A stretch of DNA of 64,000 nucleotides from contig CAMKOE010000006.1 in NCBI GenBank assembly GCA_946414395.1, forward strand, positions 1 through 64,000, in the 5' to 3' direction. A program made the translations under genes and the position numbers. Each line of letters begins with the position of its first letter. Position 1 is the stretch's first letter. Below, in pieces: positions 48,334 through 57,108 of this stretch. The notes beneath the pieces were generated by a model. It did not search any database and had not been told where the DNA came from. It saw nothing but the letters and a program-made list of their open reading frames with translations. Source of the stretch: an uncultured Porphyromonadaceae bacterium. GTDB lineage: Bacteria > Bacteroidota > Bacteroidia > Bacteroidales > Muribaculaceae.

Positions 48334-50400
48334 ATGAAAAAATTCTTTACCACAGCACTTGTTGTGATGTTGCCATTGCTGATGATGGCACAAGGATGGC
48401 CCAGTGCCTACTCGGGCGTGATGTTGCAGGGCTTCTACTGGGATTCCTACCGTGACTCCCGCTGGAATGTGCTCGAGAGCCAGGCCGATGAATTTGCCGA
48501 GTTCTTCAAACTCATCTGGGTGCCTCAGAGTGCCTCTTGTGGCGGTGGCACGTCAATGGGCTATGATGACCTGTACTGGTTCACCAACTACAACAGTTCG
48601 TTTGGCAACGAGACACAGTTGCGTTCGATGATCAACACGTTTAAGAGCAAGGGTATCGGTACCATCGCCGATGTCGTGATCAACCACCGCAAGAACGTCT
48701 CCAACTGGGTTGATTTTCCCGCCGAGACCTATAAGGGCGTGACCTATCAGTTAAAGTCCACCGACATCTGCAAGAACGATGATGGTGGCGCGACGCTCAC
48801 CTGGGCCAACACCAACGGCTACTCGCTCAGCAATAATAACGACACTGGCGAGGACTGGGGTGGCATGCGTGACCTGGACCACCGCAGCGAGAACGTGCAG
48901 AACAACGTCAAGGCCTATCTCGACATGCTGCTCAATGACCTGGGCTATGTCGGTTTCCGTTATGATATGACCAAGGGCTATGCCGCTTCCTTCACGGGCA
49001 TGTACAACTCGACGGCCAATCCCGAGTTTTCGGTCGGTGAGTACTGGGACGGCTATCTGCCCAGCGTGAGGAACTGGATCGACGGCACCAAGGTCGACGG
49101 CGTGGTGCAGAGCGCGGCATTTGACTTCCCCTTCCGCTACACCATCCGCGATGCGGCCAACAATAACAAGTGGACCAACCTGTCGGGCAGCGACAAGGGC
49201 CTGAATCTGGCCACCAACTACAAGCGCTATGCAGTCACCTTTGTCGAGAATCATGACACAGAGTACCGTAGCGCCTCGGCCCCCCAGGATCCCATCAAGA
49301 CCAACATCGAGGCCGCTAACGCCTATCTGCTTGCCATGCCGGGCACTCCCTGCATCTTCCTCAAGCATTGGCTCGATTACAAGGAAAGCATCAAGCAGAT
49401 GATCTATGTGCGTCAACTCGCCGGCATCACCAACACGAGCACGACCTACAATATGTCCAAGAACGAGAGTTCCAACTACTACGTCCAGCGCACCGTCGGC
49501 GACCGCGGCGCGGTGCTTGCCGCTATGGGTTCAACGGCCTATTCGATACCGGCGACCTATGTCGTTGTGGCCAGTGGCGCCAACTACCGCCTGGCGTTGA
49601 GCAAGACCACCGAGACGGCCTGGGCGAGCAAGCCCAGCGGCGTCTATGGCAGCAAGATTGATGTGACGTTGACGGCCGTGAGCCAGACCGACGGCGCCCA
49701 ACTCGTCTATACGCTCGATGGCAGCACCCCCACCGCCAGCAACGGCACCCGTGTCGCCGATGGCTCAACCATCACCCTCAGCGCTAGCGCTACCCTCAAG
49801 GTGGGCCTGTTGATTGGCGGCACCGTGAGCGGCGTGATTACACGCAACTATGAGGTTGACAGCAGCGGCTTTGAGCCTTACGAGATCACGGTCTATCTTA
49901 AGGATCCGACTGCCGCCCCCAACAACTGGCCCATGGTCAATTTCTACACTTGGGACAGTTCGGACAAGCAGTTCAACGGCAACTGGCCTGGCCAGACAAT
50001 TACCAACACCACCATGGTCAATGGCGTGAAGTTCTATTACTGCACCTATCAAATCACCTCCAAGGATTACTACATGAACTTTGTGTTCAACCAGGGAGGC
50101 AGCACTGCCGGCAGCCATCAGACCGAGGACGTGACGGGCGTGAGCAAGACATCATTCTTTGAGGTCACGTCCCAGACCAACAAATATACCGTCAAGGATG
50201 TTACCGACACCTACCTGCCCTATATCACCGCCGTTGTGGGTGATGTCACAGGAGATAAAGAGGTGAATATCGCCGACATCAACGCGATTATCAACATCAT
50301 CTTTGCTGGATCGGGCAACGCGATGGCCGATGTGAACGGAGACGGCGAAATCAATATCATTGATGTGAATGCAGTGATTGACATCATTCTCAATCAGTAA
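48334..50400 (+). CDS. Secreted alpha-amylase (GH13) with starch-binding module and dockerin
   Basis: This 688-residue protein has a signal peptide (about 1-19), a GH13 catalytic domain (about 22-410), a chitobiase-like C-terminal beta domain (about 440-510, YTLDGSTPTASNG), a CBM26-like starch-binding module (about 520-620, NWPMVNFYTWDSSDKQFNGN) and a dockerin-like pair (about 630-688, GDVTGDKEVNIADINAIINI, ADVNGDGEINIIDVNAVIDI). The catalytic residues are Asp in GFRYDMTKGY (about 211), Glu in SVGEYWDG (about 235) and Asp in VENHDTEYR (about 306). It should cut starch outside the cell. The GTG at 48301 is in frame but overlaps the -7 box, so the ATG is used. Confidence 0.93.
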   Translation: MKKFFTTALVVMLPLLMMAQGWPSAYSGVMLQGFYWDSYRDSRWNVLESQADEFAEFFKLIWVPQSASCGGGTSMGYDDLYWFTNYNSSFGNETQLRSMINTFKSKGIGTIADVVINHRKNVSNWVDFPAETYKGVTYQLKSTDICKNDDGGATLTWANTNGYSLSNNNDTGEDWGGMRDLDHRSENVQNNVKAYLDMLLNDLGYVGFRYDMTKGYAASFTGMYNSTANPEFSVGEYWDGYLPSVRNWIDGTKVDGVVQSAAFDFPFRYTIRDAANNNKWTNLSGSDKGLNLATNYKRYAVTFVENHDTEYRSASAPQDPIKTNIEAANAYLLAMPGTPCIFLKHWLDYKESIKQMIYVRQLAGITNTSTTYNMSKNESSNYYVQRTVGDRGAVLAAMGSTAYSIPATYVVVASGANYRLALSKTTETAWASKPSGVYGSKIDVTLTAVSQTDGAQLVYTLDGSTPTASNGTRVADGSTITLSASATLKVGLLIGGTVSGVITRNYEVDSSGFEPYEITVYLKDPTAAPNNWPMVNFYTWDSSDKQFNGNWPGQTITNTTMVNGVKFYYCTYQITSKDYYMNFVFNQGGSTAGSHQTEDVTGVSKTSFFEVTSQTNKYTVKDVTDTYLPYITAVVGDVTGDKEVNIADINAIINIIFAGSGNAMADVNGDGEINIIDVNAVIDIILNQ

Positions 50401-50434
50401 AGAACAACACAGGAGGATTGAAGAAGAAGACAGC

Positions 50435-51796
50435 ATGAAAGGAATCTTAAGAGGCTTCTGCATGGCATTGGCACTGACGGCGTTCAGTGTCAATGCTGCC
50501 AGTGTGTATGGCGATGTTACAGGAGAAGGCGAGGTGAACATCGCCGACGTGAATGCGATCGTAAATGATATTTTCTCGGGGTCGGCCACTGTGCGCGATG
50601 ATGTCAATGGCGACGGCGAGGTCAATATCATGGACGTGAATGAAGTGATCAATATCATCCTGGGAGGCGGCATTGCCCATGATAATGGGCCAGTCGTCGG
50701 CGGTGATATCTCCATGCTTACCAAGTATGAGGCCCACCAGCGGATGGCTGCTCAGCGCTACGGCATCACCAATGCCCATTACTATGACATCAATGGCGCT
50801 GTCATCAACGATGTCATCACATGGGTCAAGCAGCAGGGATGGAACGCCGCAAGGGTGCGCCTGTTTGTCAATCCTGCCAACGCATCGACAACCGACAAGG
50901 GCCAAGGTGTGATACAGAATCTGGATACCGTCAAGGTGCTTGGCCGGCGCATCAAGGAGGCTGGGATGAAGTTCATGCTCGATTTCCACTATAGCGACAG
51001 TTGGGCCGACCCCGTCAAGCAATATACCCCGGCAGAGTGGGCCGGCCTCGATGACGAGGCGTTGACCCAGCGGGTGTATGAATACACGCGCGACTGCCTG
51101 CGCGAACTCAAGGCGGCTGGTGCCACCCCCGACTATATCCAGACGGGCAATGAGATCAGTTACGGCATGTTGTGGGGACCGGTGGGGACGCCATCGGCCA
51201 ATCTCAAGAAATGTTATAGTGGCAATGAGGAGAATTGGGAACGTTTCACCAATCTGCTCAAGGCCGCAGGGAGGGCTTGCCGGGAGGAGTGTCCTCGTGC
51301 CAAGATTATCCTGCACACCGAGCGTGTCGCCAAGCCCAGCATCCTGTTCAATTTCTATACCCAGATGCGGGACAAGGCTGTGGACTATGATATCATCGGC
51401 CTGAGTTATTATCCTTATTATCATGGGTCACTGGCGGTGTTGGCCAACGCGCTCAACAATCTTTCCAACCAGTACCAGGATAAGGACATCATGATCGTCG
51501 AGACTGGCTATTGCTATCACTACGCGATATCGGGCGACTACGACCTGTCATCAACATGGCCTATTACCTACGAGGGACAGCGCAAGTTCACGGCCGACCT
51601 CATAGCCCGGCTCAAACCCTATAGTAGGTTGAAAGGCCTCTTCTGGTGGTTCCCCGAGGCCAACGAGTATGGCCTTGGCGGCAGCCATTGGAGCACGCTT
51701 CACGTCAATGACGCCTGGTATAACGCCGGCCTGTGGGACCACGAGACGGGCAGGGCAACCCCGGCACTCTATGAGTTAAAATCATTCGTTGAATAG
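50435..51796 (+). CDS. GH53 endo-beta-1,4-galactanase with N-terminal dockerin
   Basis: This 453-residue secreted protein has a signal peptide (about 1-21), a dockerin-like pair right after it (about 25-80, GDVTGEGEVNIADVNAIVND and DDVNGDGEVNIMDVNEVINI), and a GH53 domain (about 95-453). The acid/base Glu is in DYIQTGNEISYGMLWG and the nucleophile Glu in DIMIVETGYCYHY. GH53 enzymes cut beta-1,4-galactan side chains of pectin, so it is out of place in a starch locus. It follows the amylase after 34 bases and is probably co-transcribed. The start is the ATG at 50435; the longer frame overlaps the amylase. Confidence 0.92.
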   Translation: MKGILRGFCMALALTAFSVNAASVYGDVTGEGEVNIADVNAIVNDIFSGSATVRDDVNGDGEVNIMDVNEVINIILGGGIAHDNGPVVGGDISMLTKYEAHQRMAAQRYGITNAHYYDINGAVINDVITWVKQQGWNAARVRLFVNPANASTTDKGQGVIQNLDTVKVLGRRIKEAGMKFMLDFHYSDSWADPVKQYTPAEWAGLDDEALTQRVYEYTRDCLRELKAAGATPDYIQTGNEISYGMLWGPVGTPSANLKKCYSGNEENWERFTNLLKAAGRACREECPRAKIILHTERVAKPSILFNFYTQMRDKAVDYDIIGLSYYPYYHGSLAVLANALNNLSNQYQDKDIMIVETGYCYHYAISGDYDLSSTWPITYEGQRKFTADLIARLKPYSRLKGLFWWFPEANEYGLGGSHWSTLHVNDAWYNAGLWDHETGRATPALYELKSFVE

Positions 51797-51826
51797 TTAG
51801 TAACTGCCAACAGGATAGACGTTTCG

Positions 51827-51885
51827 GACGGCCCCCCTTATCCAGATGATGACCACAAACTGGAAATAAGGGGGCCGTCTTTTTA
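51827..51885 (+). terminator. Terminator of the amylase-galactanase unit
   Basis: A stem of about 14 bp, GACGGCCCCCCTTAT with ATAAGGGGGCCGTC, is followed by TTTTTAT at 51880-51886. Confidence 0.92.
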
Positions 51886-51938
51886 TTGGTCGCTCATAGT
51901 TTGTTCTCAGCCATAGGTGTCCAGGGAAAGAGAGGGCG

Positions 51939-51992
51939 CTCCAGCAGCAGGGTCTCTACATCATCAATGGCAAGAAGGTATTGGTGAAGTGA
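51939..51992 (+). pseudogene. Orphan C-terminal sorting tail
   Basis: Seventeen codons read LQQQGLYIINGKKVLVK and stop. This is nearly the end of the secreted protein at 53373-55085 (TLQQGLYIINGKKVLVK). There is no matching gene body in front of it. It looks like the last piece of a deleted gene of that type. The remaining bases to 52155 hold only a hairpin. Confidence 0.75.
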
Positions 51993-52058
51993 TGATGTGC
52001 AATAAACCTGTGATGGATGATTTCAGACCCTAAGTCCATTATCGGTTTAATAAATCAG

Positions 52059-52090
52059 GCGGCGGTTCCCTCACACACAGGAGCCGCCGC
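52059..52090. terminator. Hairpin terminator before the methyltransferase gene end
   Basis: GCGGCGGTTCC (52059-52069) pairs with GGAGCCGCCGC (52080-52090) with one wobble, followed by TTTGTCTTGT on the plus strand. It lies between the orphan tail and the convergent methyltransferase. Confidence 0.75.
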
Positions 52091-52155
52091 TTTGTCTTGT
52101 AGATGTTTGGGGCTAGAAGTCCTTTGATTGCCCGCTGGCGTCGTGGCCTTTCAGG

Positions 52156-52791
52156 TTAGGACTCCGGTTTCCGGCCTGTGACGCAGATGAACCGCCGTTG
52201 CTCGTCGTGGCGCGACTCGATGTTGATGAACCCCGCCTCGGCCATATAGACTTTGATCTCGTCCTGGGTGTAAACGCGCATGGTGCCGGTGCGCTTCTCT
52301 AATTCCTTGTCGCTCTGCTCAAGTCCGTCCAGTTCGTTGGCGATGACACAAGTGCCGCCAGGCTTGAGCACCCGGCACAACTCGCTGGCGCCCGATAGCA
52401 ACGAGGGCCAGTAGTAAACAGTCTCAAAGGCTGTGACCAGGTCATACCTGTCCTTGGCTAGCGGCATCTGCACGGCATTGCCGCCCACAAACAGGCAGCG
52501 CTTGTCAACAAAGGCGTGGTAATTGAAGTCCTTGGCAAACTCGAGGGAGAACTCCGAGTTGTCAAGGCCTGTCACTTTGCAGTCAGGGAACAACTTGAGC
52601 ATTCTGTCGATGTTGGCGCCGCCACCGCACCCCACGTCAAGGATGCGTGCTTCTTTTGGAACTTGAATTTCGGCAAAGACCCATTCGGGTAATGCGGCAT
52701 GCTTTGCGCTATTCATTGACTTTAAAGCCTGCTTTCCCCAGAATCCATGCGGGCTCCTTCCCCGAGCATAATATTTACGGATACTACCCAT
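52156..52791 (-). CDS. Class I SAM-dependent methyltransferase
   Basis: This 211-residue protein has motif I ILDVGCGGGANIDRML (about 50-65), the acidic residue of motif II in VTGLDNSEF, and motif post-I to III AFETVYYWPSL and ELCRVLKPGGTCVIANE. It starts with RKYYARGRSPHGFWGKQ, typical of the Bacteroidota group often annotated UbiE-like. The substrate is not known. The frame begins with a TTG at 52794; the ATG at 52791 is used. A -7 box TAATTTTG lies at 52819-52812. Confidence 0.9.
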   Translation of the reverse strand: MGSIRKYYARGRSPHGFWGKQALKSMNSAKHAALPEWVFAEIQVPKEARILDVGCGGGANIDRMLKLFPDCKVTGLDNSEFSLEFAKDFNYHAFVDKRCLFVGGNAVQMPLAKDRYDLVTAFETVYYWPSLLSGASELCRVLKPGGTCVIANELDGLEQSDKELEKRTGTMRVYTQDEIKVYMAEAGFINIESRHDEQRRFICVTGRKPES

Positions 52792-52811
52792 CAAGCGATT
52801 ATTTTTTACCG

Positions 52812-52819
52812 CAAAATTA
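52812..52819 (-). promoter_or_regulatory. -7 box of the methyltransferase gene
   Basis: TAATTTTG on the minus strand, 20 bases before the ATG at 52791. No clear -33 box. Confidence 0.5.
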
Positions 52820-53021
52820 AATAATATATTTCAAAATATCAATAATTAATTTGCTAATTTTTTTTTTAAAATCGAGACAATCAGCAATTAGAGAAAAGCA
52901 CTCTGGACAAGAACTTGACATGGAGTAAAATGGCGACGCTGGAATCATGCCCATGGCCTCTTTTTTTGGGTGGTGGCAAAAAAAGTTATTAACAATTCGG
53001 ATAGGTGAGAAAAAAATGTGT

Positions 53022-53372
53022 TATATTTGTGGCGTCCTTTGTGCCACTGTTTGATACTCAACAGTATTAAGGGCGGAATTTAAGGATGCATGAGGGCAGT
53101 AAGCATGCGTGCTTCGCGTGATCAATGCGACTGAGTACTTGACCCCGCATCGCTGATGTCTGGATGCCATTACTAAACTTATTGTTATGATGAACTGCCA
53201 CTGTGTCGGGTGTCCACATGGCAAAAAGATGTTTTTAAATCTGATGAATGGTTCTTCCGTAATGATTGGCCATTTGTCTCTATCGGGATTGCCGGGCAAG
53301 TAAAAACTGCGTCCGGGCAATTGCCGTACTTTATTCCTGCCGACTAAACAATATTAACTTTTAAACCAATAC
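53022..53372 (+). promoter_or_regulatory. Promoter box and long leader of the secreted protein gene
   Basis: TATATTTG (53022-53029) is the best promoter box in the 580-base gap 52792-53372 and would give a leader of about 335 bases. The leader holds inverted pieces such as GCATGCGTGCTTCGCGTG and CCGGGCAA repeated near 53295 and 53317. No long frame and no known riboswitch were recognised. Confidence 0.45.
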
Positions 53373-55085
53373 ATGATGAAAAAAACTACTAAGGTATTGT
53401 TGGCTTTACTGCCATTACTCTTTGGTTGTGTAGCGTTGCACACCCATGCCGATGAGGTGAAAACCAGGACCTTGTCGTTTAGGTCTGTTTCCTCTTCTGT
53501 TCCTGATGGGTATTACAAGGTTGGTAATACCATGATCTATGCTGGCATTAAGTATCACCAGTTCTTCTCAGATTACAGCAGTTACGCTATTGACTTGTAT
53601 GGCCAGTTCGGTGATCAGTACCTGGGCTCAACCTACAACGACTATGGTTACAAGGCCGCATTCCAGGTTGACGGCTATGATGCTGTGGCATTGAATTGCA
53701 ATAGCGGAACCGAAAGCCACGGTGTGGTTGCAACTGCATCCTACATGCCCTATGGTGAGTTCGTCCGCATCTGCTACTCTTTAACCAATGGCAATGACGT
53801 GCCTGTGACGGTATCTGTCGGTGCCTATGCCGATGTGATGATCGGTGACGTGGACCGTGCCCCCATCGAGAAGCGCCTTGACCATGCGGGCGATGTATAT
53901 GGCTTGACCATGAAGCGCTCCACTACGGTCGGTGATGCCGCCTTCGGCGTTATCTTTGGCGCAAACTTGATTGGCGTGACCAAGGCCGATGATTATTGGT
54001 TCGGATATTACAGGCAGAACTATTCCTACTCGGAAATGGTGGGTAACTATACTGCTGGCAGTAACTGGATGGAGGAGAATGGTTCCTATGACAGCGGTAT
54101 GGGCTGGTGCTGGAAGAACCGCGAGATTCAGCCTGGTGAGACGATGGAGTTTGCCTACTTGATTGGTGTGGGTGACCTGAACTTCAGTTACGCCGAGTTT
54201 GAAGTGGTTCCCACCAACCTGGAAGTGTGGAACGAACTCGATGAGGTCCACAACTTCAACGTGAATGGTGTGTATGTGAGCCCGCTGGGTCACAGTGGCG
54301 TCATGTATTATCAGGTGGACGACAGCGACGAGTGGGTTGAGATTAACGGTACCGTCCTCTCGGGCAGCAACTTCTCGTTGCCTATCAGTGTCTTGTTCCA
54401 TGAGGGTGTCGCTACCCACGAGTTGCGCTTCCGCATCATCGATGAGGTGGGCAATGAGACCTACCTGGGTTCTGTGTCCTGGACCGATGTCGCTTCCCAT
54501 CCCGTGAGTGGCGCGTTTGAGCCTCGGGTATATAATGGCCAGGAGCAGACCTATAGCGATCTGACCTATGAGATGGATGACAGCCACTGGGTAACCTATT
54601 ACCGTGATAACATCTATCCCGGCACTGGCTACTTTGTGACCGAAGGTCTTTATCCTTACTCGATAGGCCGTGTTGACTATCCCTTCACTATCGACAAGGC
54701 CGCTTGTGTCTATGAGGTCATCCTGCCCGACGCACAGATTACCTATGACGCTCAAGGCCATGGCGCAACAGTTATCGTTCCCGAGGGCTCGGGCGAAGTG
54801 ACTGTCACCTATGTCAACATCTCAACTGGCGCCACCACGACTACCGCACCGGTTCAACCGGGACTGTATGAGGTGTATGTTGAGATTGGCGAGGGTGAGT
54901 ACTATTATGGTATTGACAGGACGCTCGCTGGTGAATTTGAGATCGTTAATGACCCGACCGCAGTTGAGGAAATCACCATCGTCAACAACGATGATGCCGT
55001 GATCTATAACATGCAGGGTGCACGCGTGAAGACTCTCCAGCAGGGCCTCTACATCATCAATGGCAAGAAGGTGCTTGTCAAGTGA
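53373..55085 (+). CDS. Secreted protein of unknown function with C-terminal sorting tail
   Basis: This 570-residue protein has a signal peptide (about 1-26). A large beta-rich part follows (about 40-300, with YAIDLYGQFGDQYLGS and GEFVRICYSLTNGNDVPVTV), then Ig-like or MBG-like repeats (about 395-530, YDAQGHGATVIVPEGSGEVT). The last 35 residues (AVEEITIVNNDDAVIYNMQG to VLVK) look like a type IX secretion or related C-terminal sorting tail. I know no function for the main domain. It is expressed alone, with a long leader, between starch genes, so it may take part in glucan use. Confidence 0.8.
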   Translation: MMKKTTKVLLALLPLLFGCVALHTHADEVKTRTLSFRSVSSSVPDGYYKVGNTMIYAGIKYHQFFSDYSSYAIDLYGQFGDQYLGSTYNDYGYKAAFQVDGYDAVALNCNSGTESHGVVATASYMPYGEFVRICYSLTNGNDVPVTVSVGAYADVMIGDVDRAPIEKRLDHAGDVYGLTMKRSTTVGDAAFGVIFGANLIGVTKADDYWFGYYRQNYSYSEMVGNYTAGSNWMEENGSYDSGMGWCWKNREIQPGETMEFAYLIGVGDLNFSYAEFEVVPTNLEVWNELDEVHNFNVNGVYVSPLGHSGVMYYQVDDSDEWVEINGTVLSGSNFSLPISVLFHEGVATHELRFRIIDEVGNETYLGSVSWTDVASHPVSGAFEPRVYNGQEQTYSDLTYEMDDSHWVTYYRDNIYPGTGYFVTEGLYPYSIGRVDYPFTIDKAACVYEVILPDAQITYDAQGHGATVIVPEGSGEVTVTYVNISTGATTTTAPVQPGLYEVYVEIGEGEYYYGIDRTLAGEFEIVNDPTAVEEITIVNNDDAVIYNMQGARVKTLQQGLYIINGKKVLVK

Positions 55086-55130
55086 TCCATGATGTGAACC
55101 GATAGCGGTTCCTCTCGATTTAAGAAGCAC

Positions 55131-55174
55131 AAAAAATGAGCGGTGACGTCCGTGTGTGGGACGCCGCCGCTCAT
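55131..55174. terminator. Bidirectional terminator between secreted protein and susA genes
   Basis: ATGAGCGG (55136-55143) pairs with CCGCTCAT (55167-55174), with a second stem CGTCC/GGGACG inside. On the minus strand TTTTTT follows directly (55136-55131), so it is strongest for the susA side. Confidence 0.85.
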
Positions 55175-55198
55175 TGTAATAACTGTTGCACTTGAAGT

Positions 55199-57061
55199 TT
55201 AGAACTCGAGCACGAGGGTACCTCGGGCGGGTAGGGTGATCGTGCCGTTGGCGAGGCCGATGCTCTTGCCGGTGGGCACGTCGCGGGCCACAGTGGCATG
55301 GCCAAATACCTCGCTGTAGCGATCCAGGTTCATCTGCTTGGGCTGGCTGGTGCCGTTGATGATGGTCACGGCATGGCGGTTGCCGAGCGTGCGGGCAACG
55401 ACATAGATGCCATCCTTGGGGATGAACTGGGTCATCTTGCCCTTGATGATGACGTCATTGCCCTGGCGCCAGTGCAGCAAGGCGCTCAGCCAGTTGAACA
55501 TGTCGTTCTGGGCGGGAGTGCGGCCCTGGACGGTGAAGGCATTGCTTGTGTCACCGGGGAAGCCTCCGGGGAAGTCCTTGCGCACGTTGCCGTCGGTGAT
55601 GCGCTTTGTGCCGTTCATCAGCACCTCGGTGCCGTAGTACAGTTGCGGGATGCGCTTGATGGTCAACAGCAGGGCCAGGGCCTGTTTCAAGGCATCAACG
55701 TCCTGCCCGTCGTGCAGATAGCGGTCGGTGTCGTGATTCTCAATAAATGCCATCACGTTCTCGGGCTTGGGGTAGAGGTAGTCCAGGCAAAGGCTGTTAT
55801 ACACGCGGTTATAACCGCGCCACCAGCCGTCGGTCTCCTCGTGGCGGGCGCTGTCCATCTTCTCATAGAAGGAGAAGTCCATCACCGTCTTGAGGTAACT
55901 CTCGGGCTTGCCCATCTTGTTGCCCTTTTGCCATGCAGCGGTATATGCGGGATTCTCGACCCATGTCTCACCCACGGTGTTGAAGTTGGGATACTCGACA
56001 TCGAGGCGCTTCATCCAGCGTGCCATCGCGTCGGCATAGGCATACGGGTAGGTATCCATGCGGATGCCGTCGATGCCCACGGTCTCAATCCACCAGATGC
56101 TGTTCTGGATCAGGTAGTTCATCACATGCACGTTGTGGTGGTTCAGGTCGGGCATCGAGGGGACAAACCAGCCCTCGACGGTCTCCTTGAGGTCAACCTC
56201 GCTGGCATAGGGGTCCATGACGGGTGTCAATTTGTAACTCGTCTGCAGGTAATTGTTCTTGTAGTCGGGCTGATTGAACCAGTCGTGGCTGGGCATGTCC
56301 TTGAGCCAGGGGTGGTAGTCGCCGCAGTGGTTAAAGATCATGTCCATCACCACCTTGAGGCCACGGCTGTGGGCCTCGTCGATGAGGCGGCGGTACTCCT
56401 CGTTGGTGCCAAAGCGCGGGTCCACCTTGTAATAGTTGGTCGTGGCATAGCCATGATAGGTCGAGTGCTTGTGGCCGTCGGGAGAATTGTTCTCCAGCAC
56501 GGGAGTGAACCACAGGGCGGTCACACCCAGTTGGGTGAAGTAGTCCAGATGCTGGCGGATGCCCTCGATGTCGCCGCCATGGCGCAGGCTAGGCTCCGAA
56601 CGGTCATTCTTGTAGGCCTCCATGCCGGCAATCTGGTTGTTGGCGGGATTGCCGTCGGCAAAGCGGTCGGGCATGAGCATGTAGAGCACATCGGCGTTGG
56701 TAAATCCCATGCGCTTGTCGCCGCTCATCTCGCGGGCCAGCAGTTGGTACTGCACTTTTTTCTTGCTGCGTCCCTGCTTGAAGGTGATGTCCATCGTGCC
56801 GGGCTGTGCGCCACGGGTATTCAGGTAGATGAGCAGGTAATTGGGCGAATCCAGACGCACTAGGCTATCGACAGTCACTCCCGCATAGTCGATGGCCACC
56901 TCGGCATCGCGGATGCCCTGCCCATAGACCATGAGTTGCACACTGGGGTCCTTCATTCCCACATACCAGTTTGTAGGCTCGATACGGTCCACAATCACTT
57001 TGGCGGCCAGGGGTGAAATGACTCCCATTGCTGCCACAAGAATCAATAATATCTTTTTCAT
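55199..57061 (-). CDS. susA: Neopullulanase / cyclomaltodextrinase-type GH13 enzyme
   Basis: This 620-residue periplasmic enzyme has a signal peptide (about 1-20), an N-terminal beta domain (about 22-115), a GH13 barrel (about 125-520) and a C-terminal beta domain. Length and layout fit SusA (617 in B. thetaiotaomicron). The catalytic residues are Asp in DGIRMDTYPYA (about 337), Glu in TVGETWVEN (about 363) and Asp in FIENHDTDRYL (about 438). It should cut imported malto-oligosaccharides in the periplasm. It follows murF after 47 bases on the same strand with no promoter box between, so it may be read from the murF promoter. Confidence 0.93.
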   Translation of the reverse strand: MKKILLILVAAMGVISPLAAKVIVDRIEPTNWYVGMKDPSVQLMVYGQGIRDAEVAIDYAGVTVDSLVRLDSPNYLLIYLNTRGAQPGTMDITFKQGRSKKKVQYQLLAREMSGDKRMGFTNADVLYMLMPDRFADGNPANNQIAGMEAYKNDRSEPSLRHGGDIEGIRQHLDYFTQLGVTALWFTPVLENNSPDGHKHSTYHGYATTNYYKVDPRFGTNEEYRRLIDEAHSRGLKVVMDMIFNHCGDYHPWLKDMPSHDWFNQPDYKNNYLQTSYKLTPVMDPYASEVDLKETVEGWFVPSMPDLNHHNVHVMNYLIQNSIWWIETVGIDGIRMDTYPYAYADAMARWMKRLDVEYPNFNTVGETWVENPAYTAAWQKGNKMGKPESYLKTVMDFSFYEKMDSARHEETDGWWRGYNRVYNSLCLDYLYPKPENVMAFIENHDTDRYLHDGQDVDALKQALALLLTIKRIPQLYYGTEVLMNGTKRITDGNVRKDFPGGFPGDTSNAFTVQGRTPAQNDMFNWLSALLHWRQGNDVIIKGKMTQFIPKDGIYVVARTLGNRHAVTIINGTSQPKQMNLDRYSEVFGHATVARDVPTGKSIGLANGTITLPARGTLVLEF

Positions 57062-57108
57062 TTTTTGGTTATGCGATTATTTGTTAAAACATTACATGAA
57101 TTGCGCTG

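Noticed and set aside
53021..53320. 99-residue open frame on the minus strand
   Set aside because: It has no family motif, and lies in the leader of the next gene across its promoter box; composition is not coding-like.
55298..56863. 521-residue open frame on the plus strand
   Set aside because: It is antisense to susA and shows only shadow composition.
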